Assembly (NCBI RefSeq): GCF_003722355.1
Contig: NZ_QWDD01000001.1
Coordinates: 3,277,001-3,341,000, forward strand
Direction of reading: 5' to 3'
DNA length: 64,000 bases
From: Methylocystis hirsuta
Lineage (GTDB): Bacteria; Pseudomonadota; Alphaproteobacteria; Rhizobiales; Beijerinckiaceae
A program made the position numbers and the translations under genes. The notes beneath the pieces were generated by a model. It saw only the letters and a program-made list of their open reading frames with translations, ran no database searches and was not told where the DNA came from. This document shows, piece after piece, positions 37,093 through 46,442 of this stretch (positions within the stretch are counted from its first letter, which is position 1; each line of letters begins with the position of its first letter).

Positions 37093-39557
37093 GAGAGACG
37101 CTCTGGACGCTCGCCGCGCTTATCAGCCACTGGCGCCGACGGCCGGGGAACCTCGCGACGCTCGTGCTCGGCCTCGCCATCGCCACGGCGCTGTGGAGCG
37201 GCGTGCAGGCGCTGAACGCTCAGGCGCGCAACAGTTATGACGCGGCGGCGAACGCGATTTCGGGCGGCGGCGCGAGAACGCTCGTCGCCTCTCGCGGCGG
37301 CCTGTTTGACCAGCAGCTCTTCGCGAGACTGCGGCGCGCCGGCGTCACCGTCTCGCCAGTTTTGGAAGGCGCCGTCCGCATTGGAGAGAAGAATATTCGG
37401 ATCATCGGCGTCGAGCCGGTGTCGCTGCCGCGCCGTTCGCCGATCGCGCATATGCGAAGCCGCGCGGACGTCCTGGAAGAGTTTTTCACTGGCTCAGGCC
37501 GCAGCTTCGTCGCGCCGCAGACGTTGCGCCGGCTTGATCTTTCAGAGGGCGCCCAGCCGCAAACCGAACGCGGTCAGCAGCTCCCGCCGCTTGCGGCGCT
37601 CGCTGAAGCGCCGCCCGGCGCAATCATCGTCGACATCGGCGTCGCGCAGCGCCTGCTCGATCGACCCGGAAAACTCTCGCGTCTCGTCATCGCCGACGAG
37701 GAGACGTTCGACGAGGGGCGACTTCAGCAAACCGCCGGCGACGCTTTGCGGCTCGTCGCGCCAGACGATGATAGCGATCTGGCTCGCCTGACCGACAGTT
37801 TTCATCTCAATCTCACCGCCTTCGGCTTTCTTGCGTTCCTCGTCGGACTGTTCATCGTGCACGCCGCTTACGGCCTCGCCTTCGAACAGCGACTGGCGAC
37901 CCTGCGCACCCTACGCGCCTTAGGAGTCGCGCCGCCCCACCTCATCGCGGCGATGGCCTTCGAAATCGCCGTCCTGACGCTCATCGCGGGAGGCGCGGGC
38001 GTCCTCGGCGGTCAGGCAATCGCGCAGGCGCTCTTGCCGGATGTCGCAAAAAGTCTCGAGAGCCTCTATGGCGCGCAAATCTCCGATCGCCTTGCGCTCG
38101 ATGCGCGCTGGTGGGTCTCCGGCCTGGCGATGGCGGGCGCCGGCGCGGCGCTTGCGGCGGCGAGCGGCCTGACGAAAGCATTGCGGCTGCCGGCGCTGTC
38201 ATTCGCGCGTCCGCTGGCCTGGCGCGCCGCCCATCACCGCTACCTGCGATGGCAGGCCACGCTCGCGGCGCTTGCCCTTGTCGCGGCGGCCGGCGCATAC
38301 GGCTTTGGCGAAGGTCTTGCGTCCGGCTTCGCGATCATCGGCTTGGCGATTCTTGCCGCCGCTCTTTCCTTGCCCGTCGCACTTGCCGGCGCCCTGGCGC
38401 TCGGCGAGCGTTTCGCGCGCCGACCGCTCGCGCGCTGGTTCTTCGCCGACGGACGCCAGGAAATTTCCGGTCTTTCGCTTGCGCTGATGGCGCTGCTGAT
38501 TGCGCTTGCGACCAACATCGGCGTCGGCGGCATGGTCGAGGGCTTTCGCCAGACGTTCGTGCGCTGGCTCGACGCGCGCCTCGTCGCCGAGATCTATTTC
38601 GAAGCGGCGACGCCCGCCGATGCGCGCGACATCGAGGCGTGGGCGCGCACGCAGCCTGACATTGCCGCGATCCTTCCTGTCTGGCGCGCGAAGACGCGCA
38701 TCGGCGGATGGCCCGTCGACGTCGTCGGCATGACGCCTCACGAAACTTATACGGCGCATTTTCCGCTGATCGACGCCGCGCCGGACGCATGGACTGCGCT
38801 GCACGCGCAGGACGCCGTTCTCGTCAGCGAGCAATTGGCGCGCCGGCTTGGTCTCGCCCTCGGCGCGACGCTCGACATTCCGACGTCGGGGCAAGACTGG
38901 CGCGCGCGCATCGTCGGCGTCTTTCCCGATTACGGCAATCCGAAAGGCCAACTGCGCATCGATCACGAGAAGCTGAAGCGCTATTTCGACGACGCCTCAG
39001 GCGTGCATTACAGCCTGCGCGTCGATCCGGGCGTCACGGCGCGCGTCATCGAAAACATGCAGCGGCGCTTTGGCGGAAAAATCGCGCGCATCGTCGATCA
39101 GGCCGAAGTCAAGACTCTCTCGACGGACATCTTCGAACGCACATTCACCGTGACGACGGCGTTGAACACGCTCACGCTGATCGTGTCCGGGGTCGCGCTC
39201 TTCGCCAGTCTGCTGACGCTCGGCGACATGCGGCGCGCCCGCATCGCGCCAGTCTGGGCGCTCGGCGCGACACGGCGAAAGCTGGCGGCGTTGGAAATGG
39301 CGCGGGTCATGGCGTTCGCCGCTGGCGCCGCGGTTTTCGCGATCCCTCTCGGGCTGTTCATGACCTGGTGCCTCGTCGCGATCGTCAATGTCGCCGCCTT
39401 CGGATGGCGGCTCCCATTCCATATGTTTCCGGCGCAATGGCTTGTGGTTTCCTGCATCGCGCTGTGCGCCGCGTTCTTTGCGGCGCTTATTCCCTTCGCC
39501 AGGCTCGCGCGCGTTTCGCCGACGGAACTGCTCAAAGTCTTCTCCAATGAACGCTAA
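37089..39557 (+). CDS. FtsX-family ABC permease
   Basis: An 822-residue membrane protein with an N-terminal TM segment (NLATLVLGLAIATALWSGV), a large periplasmic domain (about residues 45-230) and clusters of TM segments at about 235-335 and 375-480. A second periplasmic domain (about 490-680) and three closing TM segments (about 690-815) follow, a duplicated FtsX layout as in LolC/MacB-type permeases. It pairs with the ATPase just upstream (ATGA overlap) and overlaps the following lipocalin-like gene by 11 bp. The transported molecule is unknown. Confidence 0.88.
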   Translation: MRETLWTLAALISHWRRRPGNLATLVLGLAIATALWSGVQALNAQARNSYDAAANAISGGGARTLVASRGGLFDQQLFARLRRAGVTVSPVLEGAVRIGEKNIRIIGVEPVSLPRRSPIAHMRSRADVLEEFFTGSGRSFVAPQTLRRLDLSEGAQPQTERGQQLPPLAALAEAPPGAIIVDIGVAQRLLDRPGKLSRLVIADEETFDEGRLQQTAGDALRLVAPDDDSDLARLTDSFHLNLTAFGFLAFLVGLFIVHAAYGLAFEQRLATLRTLRALGVAPPHLIAAMAFEIAVLTLIAGGAGVLGGQAIAQALLPDVAKSLESLYGAQISDRLALDARWWVSGLAMAGAGAALAAASGLTKALRLPALSFARPLAWRAAHHRYLRWQATLAALALVAAAGAYGFGEGLASGFAIIGLAILAAALSLPVALAGALALGERFARRPLARWFFADGRQEISGLSLALMALLIALATNIGVGGMVEGFRQTFVRWLDARLVAEIYFEAATPADARDIEAWARTQPDIAAILPVWRAKTRIGGWPVDVVGMTPHETYTAHFPLIDAAPDAWTALHAQDAVLVSEQLARRLGLALGATLDIPTSGQDWRARIVGVFPDYGNPKGQLRIDHEKLKRYFDDASGVHYSLRVDPGVTARVIENMQRRFGGKIARIVDQAEVKTLSTDIFERTFTVTTALNTLTLIVSGVALFASLLTLGDMRRARIAPVWALGATRRKLAALEMARVMAFAAGAAVFAIPLGLFMTWCLVAIVNVAAFGWRLPFHMFPAQWLVVSCIALCAAFFAALIPFARLARVSPTELLKVFSNER

Positions 39558-40650
39558 GTCCCCGAACAATTCTCCCGAACGACGCTCGGCAATTTCGAGG
39601 CGATCCGCGCTGCTTCTCGCGCTATCGTCGAGCGGCGCGCTGGCGCAAGGCTTCGGCGGTCTTGGCGCGACGGCGCCCGGCTTCGCGATTCCCCGACCTG
39701 GAATGCTGCTCGCGTTTCCTAGAGATCATGGCGCGCATCCCGAATTTCGCACCGAATGGTGGTACGTCACCGCAAATCTAACGGGCGATGACGGCGCCTC
39801 GTACGGCGTCCAATGGACGCTCTTTCGCTTTGCACTGCAGCCGAACGCGGCGCGGGCCGGCTGGGACGACCGCAATGTCTGGATGGGTCATGCGGCGGCG
39901 ACGAGCGCCCGCGAACATCTCTTCGCGCAAAAATTCGCGCGCGGCGGAATTGAACAGGCGGGCGTCGAGGCGGCGCCCTTTCGCGCCTATCTCGATGATT
40001 GGGTTCTTGAAACGCGCGACGATTCCGCCGGCGCCGGAATCGAGCGGCTGCGCGTTTCCGCGGGCGACAAAAATTTCGCTTATGCGCTCGATCTCACAGC
40101 GACGGGGCCGATCGTTTTGCAAGGCGAAGACGGCTACAGCCGCAAGTCCGAGGCCGGACAGGCCTCCTATTACTACAGCCAGCCGTTCTTTACGGCGGAA
40201 GGCTCGTTGTCGATGAACGGACGCAAAATCCAGGTCTCCGGCCGCGCCTGGATGGATCGCGAATGGTCGAGTCAGCCGCTGGGCCCCGACCAAAAAGGCT
40301 GGGACTGGTTTTCGCTGCGTCTCGACGGCGGCGCCAAGCTGATGCTGTATCGCATGCGCAGCGTCGAGGCGGCGCCGTTTCTCTTCGGGAACTGGATCGA
40401 CGCCAATGGCGCAACATCCGTACTCGCGCGCGAAGACATCGTCCTCGAGCCTTTGGAGACGACGCGCATCGCCGATCGCGACGTGCCGATTCGCTGGCGC
40501 GTGAAGATCAAAAGCCGCGGCGTCGACGTCGAGACGCGGCCGCTCAATCCAAGAAGCTGGATGGGAACCGATTTCGCCTATTGGGAAGGTCCGATCCGGT
40601 TTACGGGCTCGCGCGGCGGCGAGGGCTATCTCGAAATGACGGGCTACTGA
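39547..40650 (+). CDS. AttH/CrtC-like lipocalin-fold protein
   Basis: A 367-residue protein with a Ser/Arg-rich N-terminus and a signal-like segment (SRRSALLLALSSSGALAQ) that could be a Tat or Sec signal. The mature region begins FRTEWWYVTANLTGDDGASY, the hallmark of the AttH / carotenoid 1,2-hydratase-like family, and includes GHAAATSAREHLFAQKFARG and SGRAWMDREWSSQPLGPDQK. AttH-family genes often follow an ABC-FtsX pair (as in the att cluster of Agrobacterium). Enzymatic activity is unknown. It overlaps the permease gene by 11 bp and converges with a MarR gene, overlapping its end by 7 bp. Confidence 0.85.
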   Translation: MNAKSPNNSPERRSAISRRSALLLALSSSGALAQGFGGLGATAPGFAIPRPGMLLAFPRDHGAHPEFRTEWWYVTANLTGDDGASYGVQWTLFRFALQPNAARAGWDDRNVWMGHAAATSAREHLFAQKFARGGIEQAGVEAAPFRAYLDDWVLETRDDSAGAGIERLRVSAGDKNFAYALDLTATGPIVLQGEDGYSRKSEAGQASYYYSQPFFTAEGSLSMNGRKIQVSGRAWMDREWSSQPLGPDQKGWDWFSLRLDGGAKLMLYRMRSVEAAPFLFGNWIDANGATSVLAREDIVLEPLETTRIADRDVPIRWRVKIKSRGVDVETRPLNPRSWMGTDFAYWEGPIRFTGSRGGEGYLEMTGY

Positions 40651-41090
40651 GACTCGGCGGCCGCGCGAAAGAAATTCATAAAGACGCCTCGGGCATCCCG
40701 AAGCTTCTTCAAATGCACGGCGGCGAGCTCTGACAGCCGCCGGTCGCCCGCACGCGTGATGACAACGAGCGATCTGCGACGGTCGGTCGGGTCGGTTTTT
40801 CGCCTGACAAGCTTCGCCTGCGCCAATCGCGACACGAGCTCCGCCGCGCTGTGATCGCGGATCATCAGCTGCTCGGCGAGTTCGCCGACGCTGATGTGTT
40901 TTGCGCCGCGATAGGTGCGCACCACCAGCAGCGCCTGATACCATTGCACGGTCACGCCATGGTCCGCGGCGACCTGTTCACTGAAGGCTAAGAACCTTCG
41001 CAAGGCGGTGCGAAATTGCGCCAGCGTGGCCAGGTCGTCTTCACTTGGCGCCTTGCGTGGGGTCCCTTGCGGCTGATCGCAGAGAGTCAA
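40644..41090 (-). CDS. MarR-family transcriptional regulator
   Basis: A 148-residue winged-helix regulator. The recognition region is ISVGELAEQLMIRDHSAAEL and the wing KTDPTDRRRSLVVITRAGDR, matching MarR. It is transcribed toward the uptake cluster, with a 7-bp overlap of coding ends with the AttH-like gene. Its target is not visible; it could regulate the cluster or be unrelated. Confidence 0.9.
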   Translation of the reverse strand: MTLCDQPQGTPRKAPSEDDLATLAQFRTALRRFLAFSEQVAADHGVTVQWYQALLVVRTYRGAKHISVGELAEQLMIRDHSAAELVSRLAQAKLVRRKTDPTDRRRSLVVITRAGDRRLSELAAVHLKKLRDARGVFMNFFRAAAESQ

Positions 41091-41100
41091 ATGAAACCCC

Positions 41101-41727
41101 TTACTTCCCGAGTCGTTCTCGCGCTGGGCGACTCATTTGGAGTGAAGAAATAATGCGCGCGCCGCGCCCGCGGGTCAATTCTGGTCCGCGTCGAAGCGCG
41201 CTGTATAATTGCCCGATGAAGTCGTCAATCTTTGCAAGCATTGGGATCGGCGGCGTCGCCTCTGCTGGGGCGCGCAAGCGCCGCGCGACGGCTTGCGATC
41301 CGACGACAGCGCCTGCGCCATAGCGGCGGATTTTGCTCATGCGTTTGGAATGCAGCATCGCTTCTCTCGCGCGAAAGAACTCCGGCGCCTCGAATGGAAT
41401 GAGGTCATGGACGAAGTGGACAGGCTTTATGTTCGGCCGCGCTGTGAGCCAGCGCATATACCAGCTTCGATCGACAAGAATTGCGTGACGTTGAAATAAA
41501 TCGCGCCATGCGGCGCCTCGCCCGTTGGCCTTCCAAGATAAGGCGCCCGGCGCCGCATCATGCGCGTCATCGAGGCCAGAGCGGAGCCGTTGGAGAGAAG
41601 CTGCGCGACGACGGCGCGATAGAGTCGTCCTGTCCATTCGGGGCCGCAGCTTGCGGCGCTGCTGCGAGTCGCCGATGATCCACGGCCCTGGCGCCCACAT
41701 TAAATCTATCTCAGGGAATTCCCTCAA
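41101..41727 (-). pseudogene. Remnant of a GT4-type glycosyltransferase
   Basis: The 208-codon frame contains a recognisable piece of a GT4 mannosyltransferase-like N-terminal domain: KPVHFVHDLIPFEAPEFFRA, then a run of charged residues and AGAVVGSQAVARRLRAPAEA. This resembles the VNSxATA step of such enzymes. After about residue 150 the similarity stops, and the following residues are not family-like. No nucleotide-sugar-binding C-terminal half is present. It is best read as a truncated remnant, though a short functional protein cannot be excluded. Confidence 0.5.
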
Positions 41728-41771
41728 AACTTTGGCGAAACTCGCCGCAGCGAGCCGATCCGGAGACGCTT

Positions 41772-42539
41772 ATGTCGGAAAAGATCATCGTTTCGAGGGA
41801 TCTCGGGGTATTGCGCCTGCTGATGAACCGCCCCGAAAAGAAGAACGCCCTTGATCGCGAAATGTATCGCGCATTGATCGCCGCTCTTGATGGGGCGGCC
41901 CGTGACGAGACGGTGCACGCCGTCGTCTTCGCCGGCGCGGGCGGCAATTTCACCGCGGGCAATGATCTCGCCGACTTTCGCGATTTTGCGCCTGGCCGAG
42001 ATATTGCTCCTGGCGCAGAGATTTTTCCGGCGCTGACCTTCGTTCGCGCCGCGGCGGCCTTCGAGAAGCCGCTCGTCGCCGCCGTGACCGGGGACGCCGT
42101 CGGCGTGGGGACCACCCTGCTCTTCCACTGCGACCTCGTCTACGCCAGTTCGGAGGCGCGCTTCACAATGCCGTTCATCGACCTCGCCCTGCCGCCCGAA
42201 GGGGGCGCAAGCCTGCTGGTTCCGCTGCGCTTCGGTATGGCGAAGGCGTCCCAATATCTGCTGCTTGGCGAGAGCTTCGACGGCGCCGAGGCGCTGCGTC
42301 TCGGCCTGGTTAACGCGCTGGCGCCATCGGAAGGCGTGCTCGATCTTGCAATGGACGCCGCGCGGCGTCTCGCGGCAAAGCCCCGTCAGGCGCTTTTCGC
42401 GGCGCGGCGGCTGATGCGCGGCGAACCGAACGACATATTGTCGCGCATCGACGCGGAAGCGGCGCTTTTCGCCAAGGCGCTGACGTCGCCCGAAGCGCGC
42501 GAGCGCTTCGCCGCCTTTTTCGCGTCCCGGGCGCGCTAG
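41772..42539 (+). CDS. Enoyl-CoA hydratase/isomerase family protein
   Basis: A 255-residue crotonase-fold protein. The oxyanion-hole segments are FAGAGGNFTAGNDLADF and TGDAVGVGTTLLFHCDLVYA. A Glu in ALPPEGGASLLVPLRFG lies where isomerase-type members keep their catalytic acid, so a delta3-delta2-enoyl-CoA isomerase role is as likely as hydratase. It stands alone between the glycosyltransferase remnant and the dnaJ-class gene. Confidence 0.88.
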   Translation: MSEKIIVSRDLGVLRLLMNRPEKKNALDREMYRALIAALDGAARDETVHAVVFAGAGGNFTAGNDLADFRDFAPGRDIAPGAEIFPALTFVRAAAAFEKPLVAAVTGDAVGVGTTLLFHCDLVYASSEARFTMPFIDLALPPEGGASLLVPLRFGMAKASQYLLLGESFDGAEALRLGLVNALAPSEGVLDLAMDAARRLAAKPRQALFAARRLMRGEPNDILSRIDAEAALFAKALTSPEARERFAAFFASRAR

Positions 42540-42659
42540 ACTTCAACGCGACGCGACCTTCGCCGCTTGCGTTGCGAACGCGCTTCTCCCAAATAATAGG
42601 GCGGACATACGCGCCCGCGCCGCCAAGGGCGGGCGCTCACATGGGCTGATTGGAAGATT

Positions 42660-43631
42660 ATGCGCGATCCTTACGACGTTCTCGGCGTGCAAAAATCGGC
42701 GAGTCACGCCGAAATCAAGAAGGCGTATCGCCAGCTCGCCAAGAAATTCCACCCCGACCGCAACAAGGACGACACGAAAGCCAAGGAGCGATTCTCGGAA
42801 ATCAACTCCGCCTATGAAATCGTCGGCGACGAGACGAAGAAGGCGCAGTTCGATAAGGGCGAAATCGGTCCGGACGGGAAACCCCGCTTCACCGGCTTTG
42901 AAGGCGGAGGCGGCGGCCCCGGCGGCTTTACGCGCAGTTGGCGCCCGGGCGGCGGCCCGCCCGGCGGCGATCAGCATTTCGAGTATCACTTCGGCGAGGC
43001 GCCCGGCGGCGGGCGCGCGGGCTTTGACCCTTCCGACCTCTTCGCGGATCTCTTCGGCGGCGGCGGCGGGCGCCGTCGCGCGGGACCCCAGCCGACCCGG
43101 GGCGACGACGTCGTCGCCACCGCCACCGTGCCGCTGGAAACGGTCGCTCACGGCGGCGCAGCGCGCGTCATTCTGCCAAGCGGCCGAACGCTGGAAGTCA
43201 AAATTCCGGCGGGAATCGAAGACGGCAAGCAGATTCGGCTGCGCGGCCAGGGCCAGCCCGGCTCCATGGGGGGCGAACCCGGCGACGCGCTGATCACCGT
43301 GAAGGTCGCGCCGCATCCTTACTTCAAGCTGGATGGCCGGGATTTGCGGCTGGAGCTGCCAGTGACGGTTTATGAAGCCGCGCTCGGCGGACGGGTTCCG
43401 ACCCTGACTCTGGACGGCAAGGTGGAGCTGACCATTCCGCCCCACTCCAACAGCGGGCGCGTGCTGCGGCTGCGCGGCAAGGGCCTTCCAGCGAGCGACG
43501 GCAAAATCGCCGGCGACCTCTATGTCTCGCTGAAGATCATGCTGCCGGAAACGGCGTCGAGCGATCTCGACGCGCGGATGCGGGAATGGCGCGACGCGCA
43601 TCCCTATGATCCGCGCGCCAAAATGTCGTGA
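42660..43631 (+). CDS. DnaJ-class chaperone (CbpA-like)
   Basis: A 323-residue J-domain co-chaperone of DnaK. The J domain (about 1-70) has the HPD motif in [12 protein letters not shown] Gly/Phe-rich linker (about 80-145) follows, then two C-terminal peptide-binding domains ([13 protein letters not shown] segments, here [20 protein letters not shown]) without the zinc-finger region of DnaJ. This is the CbpA layout. The gene is monocistronic, with an ATG preceded by TGGAAGATT. Confidence 0.92.
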   Translation: MRDPYDVLGVQKSASHAEIKKAYRQLAKKFHPDRNKDDTKAKERFSEINSAYEIVGDETKKAQFDKGEIGPDGKPRFTGFEGGGGGPGGFTRSWRPGGGPPGGDQHFEYHFGEAPGGGRAGFDPSDLFADLFGGGGGRRRAGPQPTRGDDVVATATVPLETVAHGGAARVILPSGRTLEVKIPAGIEDGKQIRLRGQGQPGSMGGEPGDALITVKVAPHPYFKLDGRDLRLELPVTVYEAALGGRVPTLTLDGKVELTIPPHSNSGRVLRLRGKGLPASDGKIAGDLYVSLKIMLPETASSDLDARMREWRDAHPYDPRAKMS

Positions 43632-43640
43632 GGTCCTCGG

Positions 43641-44534
43641 TTATTTAACCTCGGCAGGCGTCGCCGCGACCGCGGCGGCGGCCGCTTCCGCCGCGGCCTG
43701 CATCGCTTCGGGCGCCAAGGCGCCAACGAGCACGAAGGCGAAGCCGCCAGCCCGCCATTCGATGACCGAAACGCCCTGGCCGCGCTGGCCCGCCGGCGCG
43801 GCGAGGGCCTCCGCCCGCTCGAAATAAAGACCAACCCGCCCGCCGTCGTCGCGCTCATAGACGAGAAACGCCGCCGGCGCCGCGACGCCGGGCGCGACGC
43901 GTCCGCCAAGCAGCCGCAGTCCAACGCCGCTCAAATCCGGCGCGCGTGAAAACCCCACGCGCTCCTGAAACCACGCGAGCAGTTCGCCGCGCCGGCTGGC
44001 CTCGACCTCCACGGGCCGCGGGTCAAGAATGTAGGTCGCGTAGGTCAAGCCCGCCCGCGCGGCATAGCTCGTGGCGGCGATTGCGCGCGTCATCGGGCTC
44101 TGCGCCGGGGGACGGCTCGCCAGAAACAGCAACGCCGCCGCGGCGACGGCCGCGCCGGCGATGAGCGTCAGCAGCGTCGAAGCGAGCGCCTGGCGCCGCC
44201 GGCTGGCGCGGATTTCGTCGAGCTTGCGCGTCGGACGCGGCGCCGCGCCGGGTCGCCCCCAATGGATGGCGCCGGTTTCGATCGGCCCCTGACCGGCGGG
44301 CGGGGCCGGCGGGCGCGCCGCCGCCTCCCGCAGCGACAGAGGCGGCGTCTCAAGCGCCACCGGCTCGAAAGCGGCGCGCAGCGCCGCGTTCTGGCGCCGC
44401 CAGCCTTCAACGAGCGCGGCGTCCTCGGGATGCTGCAGGAGATGGTCTTCGACCTTGCGCCGCTGCTCGGGGTCGAGTTCGCCATCCACGAGGGCGTGCA
44501 AATCGGCTTCTTCGATGAGGGCCGAGGGCGTCAT
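43641..44534 (-). CDS. Anti-sigma factor, single transmembrane segment
   Basis: A 297-residue protein whose N-terminus (LIEEADLHALVDGELDPEQR) resembles the anti-sigma domain of zinc-finger-like anti-sigma factors, but without the HxxxCxxC zinc motif. A Pro/Ala-rich linker leads to one TM segment (LASTLLTLIAGAAVAAAALL, about 117-136), and the rest is a periplasmic sensor domain. Its start lies 4 bp after the ECF sigma gene, so the two form a coupled pair. Confidence 0.82.
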   Translation of the reverse strand: MTPSALIEEADLHALVDGELDPEQRRKVEDHLLQHPEDAALVEGWRRQNAALRAAFEPVALETPPLSLREAAARPPAPPAGQGPIETGAIHWGRPGAAPRPTRKLDEIRASRRRQALASTLLTLIAGAAVAAAALLFLASRPPAQSPMTRAIAATSYAARAGLTYATYILDPRPVEVEASRRGELLAWFQERVGFSRAPDLSGVGLRLLGGRVAPGVAAPAAFLVYERDDGGRVGLYFERAEALAAPAGQRGQGVSVIEWRAGGFAFVLVGALAPEAMQAAAEAAAAAVAATPAEVK

Positions 44535-44538
44535 CGCG

Positions 44539-45039
44539 CTATTTCACGACCCGCAGATGCGAGGCGGCGCGGCGGCCGCCCTCCAAGGGCGCGACGGGCC
44601 GCAAGCCTTCGGCGCCGAGCGCTCCCCGCGCGCGCATCAGCCGCGCCAGCGCCGTTTCTCGATTGGCGCCGACAATGCGCGCCGCGGCGTCATAGCCGAA
44701 GCCCTCGAGCGAGACGAGCAGCAGCATGGCGCGCTCGTCGAAACAAAGACTTGCAAGCCCATGCACGACCGGCGGGTGGCGCGACGCCGGACCTGGGGCA
44801 TTTGCCAGCTTTTTCTGAGCGAGCCCGACAAGCGCCGCATAGGCTTCGATTCGCGCTTCAGCGAGATCGGCGGGGCGCAGCTCTCGCGCCCGGATCCGCG
44901 CGCCGACCGATTGCAACGCGCTTTGCACGAGATCGTCGGCGATGGCCGGGCCCGCGCCGGCGCAAAGCGCGCGCGCGTAGCGTCTCAGGGCCGGAGTCGC
45001 TCCGCCCAAACCCGCTACGATGTCGGCTCTTCTGCCCAT
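44539..45039 (-). CDS. ECF-type RNA polymerase sigma factor
   Basis: A 166-residue sigma-70-family protein from ATG 45037-45039 (MGRRADIVAGLGGATPALRR). Region 2 is visible as RRYARALCAGAGPAIADDLV and region 4 as LLLVSLEGFGYDAAARIVGA followed by RETALARLMRARGAL. It has weaker region-2 conservation than most ECF factors. The adjacent anti-sigma gene supports the assignment. Its regulon is unknown. Confidence 0.8.
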   Translation of the reverse strand: MGRRADIVAGLGGATPALRRYARALCAGAGPAIADDLVQSALQSVGARIRARELRPADLAEARIEAYAALVGLAQKKLANAPGPASRHPPVVHGLASLCFDERAMLLLVSLEGFGYDAAARIVGANRETALARLMRARGALGAEGLRPVAPLEGGRRAASHLRVVK

Positions 45040-45090
45040 GCGGCCCGCTCCGCTCGGTCTTCTCGCCAGTCTGCGAAGCCAATGACGTTT

Positions 45091-45106
45091 CCTATCGGAT
45101 GATAGG
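45091..45106. promoter_or_regulatory. Short palindrome in the sigma/fabI divergent region
   Basis: CCTATC-GGAT-GATAGG has perfect 6-bp arms and lies 52 bp upstream of the sigma-factor start. It could be an operator, but there is only one copy and no other support. Confidence 0.35.
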
Positions 45107-45257
45107 GCATCGCCGCGCGATTGGCTATGCTTGGCCGTTCTGGCGCGTCCGATTTCGCATCCGCCGCCGCCTGTGGCGCGAGGGTTTCCTTTGCGCCCAA
45201 AGCAGGCTAAACGGCGCGAGCCGCCGAGCGCTTTTCTCGCCCAGGACATAGACACGC

Positions 45258-46118
45258 ATGACACAGCAAGCTGCGCCCGCCGCCCTTTTCGCCGGACTGC
45301 TCAAGGGAAAGAAGGGGCTCATCCTGGGCGTCGCCAACAATCGCTCGATCGCCTGGGGCATCGCCAAAGCCTGCGCCGACGCCGGCGCCGAACTCGCGCT
45401 CACCTATCAGATCGAAGCGCTGGAAAAGCGGGTGCGGCCGCTCGCCGCCGACATCGGCGCGACGGTCGTCGGGCGCTGCGACGTCTCCGAGCCGGAGACG
45501 ATGGACGCGGTCTTCGCCGAAATCGAGAAGCTTTGGGGCCGGCTCGATTTCGTCGTGCACTGCCTCGCCTATTCCGACAAGGACCAGCTCGACGGGCGCT
45601 ATGTCGAGACGACGCTGGAAAACTTCCAGATGTCGCTCAACATCTCCTGCTACTCCTTTACCGCCCTGGCGCAGCGCGCCGAGAGACTGATGACGGACGG
45701 CGGCTCGTTGTTGACGCTGACCTATTACGGCGCCGAGAAATGGATGCCGCATTATAATGTGATGGGCGTCGCGAAGGCGGCGTTAGAGGCCTCGGTGCGC
45801 TATCTCGCCGCCGATCTCGGCGTCAAGAACATCCGAGTCAACGCCATTTCGGCCGGGCCGATCAAGACCATGGCGGCGTCGGGCATCGGCGACTTCCGCT
45901 ATATCCTGCGCTGGAACGAATATAATTCGCCGCTGCGCCGCGTCGTGACGATCGAGGAAGTCGGCGAGACGGCGGTCTATCTGCTGTCGCCGATGGCGCG
46001 CGGCGTCTCCGGCGAAGTGCTGCATGTCGACGCAGGCTATCATGTCGTGGGGATGATGAATCCGGCCGCCGCGCCGAAAATGGCGGATTTGCTGGCGCTG
46101 CTGCCGCAGGAGAAGTGA
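45258..46118 (+). CDS. fabI: Enoyl-[acyl-carrier-protein] reductase (NADH)
   Basis: FabI catalyses the last reductive step of each fatty-acid elongation cycle. The 286-residue short-chain dehydrogenase-fold protein has GVANNRSIAWGIAKACADAG (dinucleotide site), the catalytic pair Tyr-x6-Lys in HYNVMGVAKAAL, and the AISAGPIKTMAASGIGDF substrate loop, as in triclosan-sensitive FabI. An ATG with upstream CAGGACATAG starts it. Confidence 0.95.
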   Translation: MTQQAAPAALFAGLLKGKKGLILGVANNRSIAWGIAKACADAGAELALTYQIEALEKRVRPLAADIGATVVGRCDVSEPETMDAVFAEIEKLWGRLDFVVHCLAYSDKDQLDGRYVETTLENFQMSLNISCYSFTALAQRAERLMTDGGSLLTLTYYGAEKWMPHYNVMGVAKAALEASVRYLAADLGVKNIRVNAISAGPIKTMAASGIGDFRYILRWNEYNSPLRRVVTIEEVGETAVYLLSPMARGVSGEVLHVDAGYHVVGMMNPAAAPKMADLLALLPQEK

Positions 46119-46139
46119 CGCGCTTGCCGCGCCATGCAT

Positions 46140-46158
46140 GCCCGCGCTCGTCGCGGGC
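46140..46158. other. Hairpin downstream of fabI
   Basis: GCCCGCG-CTCGT-CGCGGGC is a 7-bp stem 22 bp past the fabI stop without a T-run. It resembles half of the REP-like palindrome at 15849 (TGCCCGC...GCGGGCA). Confidence 0.45.
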
Positions 46159-46214
46159 GTCGACGTCGAGCAGAAAATCCTTTCAGCGCTCGAATAAGCC
46201 GCTAAAATTGACTG

Positions 46215-46442
46215 ATGACGAAATTGCTCGAACAGGCCTTCGAGGCGGCCCGCAACCTCCCGCCCGCCATGCAGGATGAGATGGCGCGCCTTATCATGGC
46301 GATGACGGGCGAAGAGTTGCCCGTTGTGCAGCTCACCCCAGAAGAAGAAGCCTCGTTCGAGGAATCTCTGGCGCAGGCTGAGCGCGGCGACTTTGCGACA
46401 GACGATCAAATTCGGGCCATTTGGGCGAAGCATGGGCTGTGA
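46215..46442 (+). CDS. Antitoxin of a ParE/RelE-type toxin-antitoxin pair
   Basis: A 75-residue acidic protein (MTKLLEQAFEAARNLPPAMQ, then LTPEEEASFEESLAQAERGD). The short helical layout, with a C-terminal AxxxxxxDQIRAIWAKHGL, is typical of small antitoxins paired with ParE-like toxins. It would bind and neutralise the downstream toxin and probably autoregulate the operon. Its stop overlaps the toxin's likely GTG start. Confidence 0.8.
   Translation: MTKLLEQAFEAARNLPPAMQDEMARLIMAMTGEELPVVQLTPEEEASFEESLAQAERGDFATDDQIRAIWAKHGL

Noticed and set aside
42601..42615. A 15-bp match (GCGGACATACGCGCC) to the IS non-coding region at 29710
   Set aside because: A few 15-mer coincidences are expected in a GC-biased 64-kb window, and the flanks are unrelated.
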